Positions 60,490-64,000 of a stretch of DNA of 64,000 nt are shown here, one piece after another. A program made the position numbers and the translations under genes. Within the stretch, counting starts at the first letter, position 1, and each line of letters begins with the position of its first letter. This DNA is from Nematopogon swammerdamellus (lineage: Eukaryota; Arthropoda; Insecta; Lepidoptera; Adelidae), in contig OX336350.1 in NCBI GenBank assembly GCA_946902875.1, positions 21,628,048 to 21,692,047 on the forward strand. The letters are read 5' to 3'. The notes under the pieces were generated by a model. The model was not told where the DNA came from and ran no database searches. It saw nothing but the letters and a program-made list of their open reading frames with translations.

Positions 60490-62170
60490 TTTATGTAATA
60501 TTACTAAAAAGAATGAAATAAAAACTGTTTTAAAAAATATTAAACCGATTTCCAAAAAAAACAAAAAAAAAAAAAACTAAAAAGTATTAAATACCTAATA
60601 TTTTGAAATTTTCTCTGTCCTGTTGAAATACATGAATCGATATACTAGTGATACATATTCGGACCCTTGTTTCATGAATATTCTAAATTTGAAATTTTTT
60701 ATCTTTTCCGACCGGCGCTTAATTTATTATGGTACCTGGCCAGTACCTACTGTACCGAGTACCATCGAGCTGGTTTGATGATGGAGACAGAAGGTGGCCA
60801 TAGGAACTCCTAAACTACACATGATAAACCCATCGTGTTTGAGCTCGTTGCATTTGTCTTCACGAGAAATTTACTTTAGACCTAAAAGATTCTCAATTCG
60901 ACGGTATGTTTTCTTTTTTTGGATGTTTGTTACGCGATTACTCCGTCAATTGTGGGCCGATTTTGAAAATTCTTTTTTTTTTATTTGAAAGGGGATAACC
61001 CTGAGGTTTTTGAAGTGAAAACTTCTTTAGCGGCTCTTGGCACTTTTTTAGGTGGGTAAAAATGTATAACTCGCGACATCGCGTCAGCGTCATTTTTAAA
61101 ATGAAACCTTAAGTCATTGCGTTAAGGGTTAAGTTAGAGTGGCACGGGATCTGCCGGCACTCCCGGAGTGCAACTGTTAAGTAGGGTTCCGTAACACGTT
61201 TATGTCTGTCCATTCTACTAAGTTCTGCAAAATGAATGTAGGGTTCCGTAATATATGCATGTCTATCCGTTCTACTAAATTTTACAATTTTCAACCAAGG
61301 TCCTCCGACGGTTATTTTATAATAAAAGTAGGCTTCCGTAACACGTTTATGTCTGTCCATTCTACTAAGTTCTGCAACATCACCTACAACGTCCGTGATG
61401 TCAGCCCATAACACCAGTGCCATGTCAGTGCTTCCCCCTTTGATCGTGCTGACTACACTGAACTGGTCGGAAAACACAAACTATTTACATAGCCGTTTCG
61501 ACCGACGTTTAATTCAGTGCGGTGGTACCAACCCGGGAAGGTTAAACCCTACCACCAAGTAAGATTACGAGGGAAGGGACTTACAGTTTTACGAGGAATC
61601 CGAACCTTGGTCAGCCTCCAACGGTCAGCGGTCACCCATCTAAGTACTGACCGCACCCAGCGTTGCTTAAAATTCAATAGCGACAGTTGACTGTCTGCAC
61701 CACTGAGCTATCGAAGCTGACGTGGTCCTATTTTAATTGGGTCAAGATCGGATTGGAAAGCGAGGCGGAATCGCGAGGCCGAAGGCCGAGCGATTCCGCC
61801 GAGTACATTAATAGCAAAAAATTACTAAAAAAAACTGTGAAATAAAAAAAAAGTTTTAAAAAACATAAAACCGACTTCTTAAAAAAAGTAAAACTAAAAA
61901 ACTATTTAAAATAAAAATATAAAAACCGCCTTCAAAAATATATGAAATAAAAACCTAAAAAAAAAAACGAACCCTAGAGTTGAAGGCGGTGCTAAAGCAA
62001 GCAAAAATGATGCATGAAAGAAAACATGAGCGGATGATAATATCCTTTGTGATTTGTGTAGCCTTTTTAGCACCGCCTTGAACTCTAGGGTTCGTTTTTT
62101 TTTTTAGGTTTTTATTTCATATATTTTTGAAGGCGGTTTTTATATTTTTATTTTAAATAGTTTTTTAGTT
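60490..62170. repeat. Right arm of the large inverted repeat, interrupted
   Basis: The inner module (60490-60732), then about 0.94 kb of inserted sequence (60733-61670), then the middle module (61670-61895, GAGGCCGAAGGCCGAGCGAT) and the foldback module (61898-62170). Together with 56020-56710 this makes a 6.15-kb inverted structure. Confidence 0.82.
61375..61615 (-). mobile_element. SINE-like family B copy, minus strand
   Basis: ACATCACCTACAACGTCCGT, TGATGTCAGCCCATAACACC, and CATAGCCGTTTCGACCGAC are family B complements. It lies within the insert in the right arm. Confidence 0.75.
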
Positions 62171-62454
62171 TTACTTTTTTTAAGAAGTCGGTTTTATGTT
62201 TTTTAAAACTTTTTTTTTTTAGAGGACGCGTTTGTGACGTGACTAATAGTGGCTGAAGTTCTCAGGACAGAGTTGGTCAGATAGAGCGGTCGGTCGGCAT
62301 GGCTGAATCACGGTGAGCGTCGCGGTATGTCTAAATTTGGCCTCGGAGACAATATACAATCGCTTGTGTGTCGCCGGCAAGGCGCAGGTTAGTTGTTTAT
62401 GCTACGAGTTTCGAATTTGTCTTACATGGACGAGGCTTTGATTGTTTTATGTAA

Positions 62455-62870
62455 TCTGACACGTTGGCTGCATCAACCTTGATCAGCCTATAACACCTCG
62501 GTGAATAGGTGCTATGTCAGTGCTTCCCTTTGGATAGATAAGACAGTTAGGGGACCGTGTGGGGCCGGTACTTTAAAAGAATAGCCCCGCTGCATCTCTA
62601 CCCGTGTATGTCGTAAAAGGCGACTAAGGGATATGACTCCCTTCTTATATTACTAGGTGGTAGGGTTTAACCCGCCCGAGTTGGTACCACCGCACTGAAT
62701 GAAAGGTCGGTCAAAACGGCTATGTAAATAGTTTGTGTTTTCCGTCCAGTTCAGTGTAGCCGCCAGGACCGAGGGGAAGCACTGACGTGGCACCAAGTTA
62801 TGGGCTGACATCACGGATGTTGTAGGTGATGTAGCCAACCGTGTCAGTTTCTATAAAAATAAAAAAAACC
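62455..62870. mobile_element. SINE-like family B copies (partial minus copy, then full plus copy)
   Basis: 62455-62530 is a short inverted scrap. 62563-62870 is a full plus copy from GTGGGGCCGGTACTTTAAAA through GTCGTAAAAGGCGACTAAGG to GTGTCAGTTTCTATAAAAAT. Confidence 0.8.
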
Positions 62871-62978
62871 AGCATGAACACGAGCTGCTGCTGGAGCCAC
62901 CGACGCACCGACCCACCGGTCACTATACTCTGTCCATAAGTCTGCCAATCGCGACCAGCTGCACAGTCTTCTTAAGCT

Positions 62979-63078
62979 GCATCCACACGTTGGCCAAGTA
63001 AGGCAAACATTTCAGTTCTACCTCATTCTAACTAAACTAAAACGTTTGCCTTGCTTAGCCAACGTGTGGTTCCGGCTG
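62979..63078. mobile_element. Small MITE, CACACGTTGGCC family, copy 2
   Basis: CATCCACACGTTGGCCAAGT and AAGGCAAACATTT on the left face AAACGTTTGCCTTGCTTAGC and CAACGTGTGGTTCC on the right. Inverted arms of about 35 bp. It matches the copy at 6508-6596. Confidence 0.8.
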
Positions 63079-63236
63079 TATGCATTTGGGTGTTGGCAAC
63101 AAACACAGATCAGACAAGTCATGACTAGATGGGCCATGAGGCACTATGTGCACACAGCGATCGCATATCAACATTTAGAGCCAACGACAGCGCGTTAAAA
63201 TATTCTCGAAAATATCGACTTAGTATTCTGCCATAG

Positions 63237-63900
63237 AGCCTAGTTTACATTAGTACAGTTAGCGGTAAAGTGGACTACGTACTATTTTGCCCTACTAACT
63301 CTACTGTTTCGGTAGAGTAGCCGTCCACACGCAAAAGTAGGGTGGTAGAGTAGAGTAGGCAGTGTAAGATTTAAAATCACTACAATGAGCATCGCCCGCC
63401 GTCGTTCTGCAGTTAGAAACTCTTTAATAAATCTTTCTGGTGTTTTGCTGGGGGAAATTACTTTAGCTCTCGAAGAAGAACAGAACAAAAGGAAACGAAT
63501 ATGGACTCGAGGTTGAATCAAAAGAAGAGAAACGCGAGGAGCGTCTGCACTACTATTGAGAGAACTCGCTGAATAAACAATACATTAATGGGTAGTACCT
63601 AGGTTGGTTCCCGAAACAAATTGCCGGCGCGCACGCAGGTGCGCGAGGGCGAGCTGTGTTGTCGGCGCTGGGCACGGCGAGCTACTATTTAGTCAAAACG
63701 TGTCCACACGCGGTAGAGTAGAGTAGGCGGGCGGTGGGGGGAAAAAGTAGTAGACCTACTCTACCACCGCGCTATCCACTCTACTCTACCAAATTCTAGT
63801 ACTCTACACTACTGATTGCGTCTACATTGGTAGAGTGAGGGGGCTATTTAGTACTCGCCCTACTAACTCTACCGCTAACTCTACTAGTGTGAACTAGGCT
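63237..63900. mobile_element. Harbinger-derived foldback element
   Basis: Left AGCCTAGTTTACATTAGTAC faces right complement AGCCTAGTTCACACTAGTAG; matching continues through AGTTAGCGGTA. Multiple GGTAGAGTAGAGTAGG motifs lie inside. It carries the transposase remnant at 63385-63516. The target duplication was not resolved. Confidence 0.7.
63385..63516 (+). pseudogene. PIF/Harbinger transposase N-terminal remnant
   Basis: 43 codons, MSIARRRSAVRNSLINLSGV and EEEQNKRKRIWTRG, then a stop. After the stop the same-frame translation continues IKRRETRGASALLLRELAE to about 63573. The RKRxWxRxW-(I)xRRE..GA(S)..LLREL layout resembles the start of insect Harbinger transposases. It is truncated, with no DDE domain. 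Confidence 0.6.
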
Positions 63901-64000
63901 TAAGGGTCAGTCAGCTATACGCGTGATCCCATCCAGCATAATCTGGCGGGAGGGCAACAAGTTGCGTTCCGCGCCTGCGCTCATGAGACGAACTTTCCAA

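Overview
This is a eukaryotic, almost certainly insect and most likely lepidopteran (moth or butterfly) genomic window. The evidence is two animal genes split into many small exons with GT-AG introns, AT-rich non-coding DNA, and many copies of tRNA-headed SINE-like repeats, foldback MITEs and LINE, CACTA, Harbinger and Gypsy pieces. Some repeats, such as an arm with an 'ACCGACTTCC..GGAGGAGG' motif and a GGCCGAAGGCCGAG array, look like ones I associate with Lepidoptera. No bacterial genes, RNA genes or CRISPR arrays were found.

Layout. (1) 797-14801, plus strand: the 3' half of a TRPM cation-channel gene, from the pore/S6 exon to the stop. It opens with two alternative, same-phase copies of the pore/S6 exon (797-1015 and 1386-1607). 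A near-perfect 27-bp hairpin lies in the 370-nt intron between them. (2) 14802-25236: the region between the two converging genes, with Trpm 3' UTR, AT-rich DNA, a 30-bp minisatellite, a 53-bp satellite of about 21 copies and SINE pieces. (3) 25237-55685, minus strand: 20 exons of thrombospondin (Tsp), running from the tail of the N-terminal laminin-G-like domain through linker, coiled coil, EGF-like modules and calcium-binding type 3 repeats to the lectin-like C-terminal domain and stop. The signal-peptide exon was not found. (4) 55686-64000: repeat-rich DNA that may be Tsp first-intron or upstream sequence. It holds a roughly 6-kb set of nested inverted repeats around a 68-bp tandem array, and a Harbinger-derived foldback element.

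The most unusual structures are inside Tsp. Two exons (ending at 44537 and 52783) have each had their last part, their 5' splice site and about 35-40 nt of intron amplified in tandem downstream: about 23 copies of a 111-bp unit and 7 copies of a 122-bp unit. The 111-bp unit is in frame whether read through or treated as a 72-nt mini-exon. One unit of that array was then hit by a five-level nest of mobile elements: array unit, SINE, 5'-truncated LINE (12-bp target-site duplication), CACTA-type DNA transposon (3-bp duplication; removing it restores the LINE reading frame) and a Gypsy LTR retrotransposon (4-bp duplication). The Gypsy element has three LTRs; the extra unit's internal region has collapsed to 21 bp.

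Exon borders were set by splice motifs and checked by codon-phase continuity: every junction in the two chains is in phase except one optional 63-nt Trpm exon, which phase cannot test. Family assignments come from recognising motifs, not from a database search.
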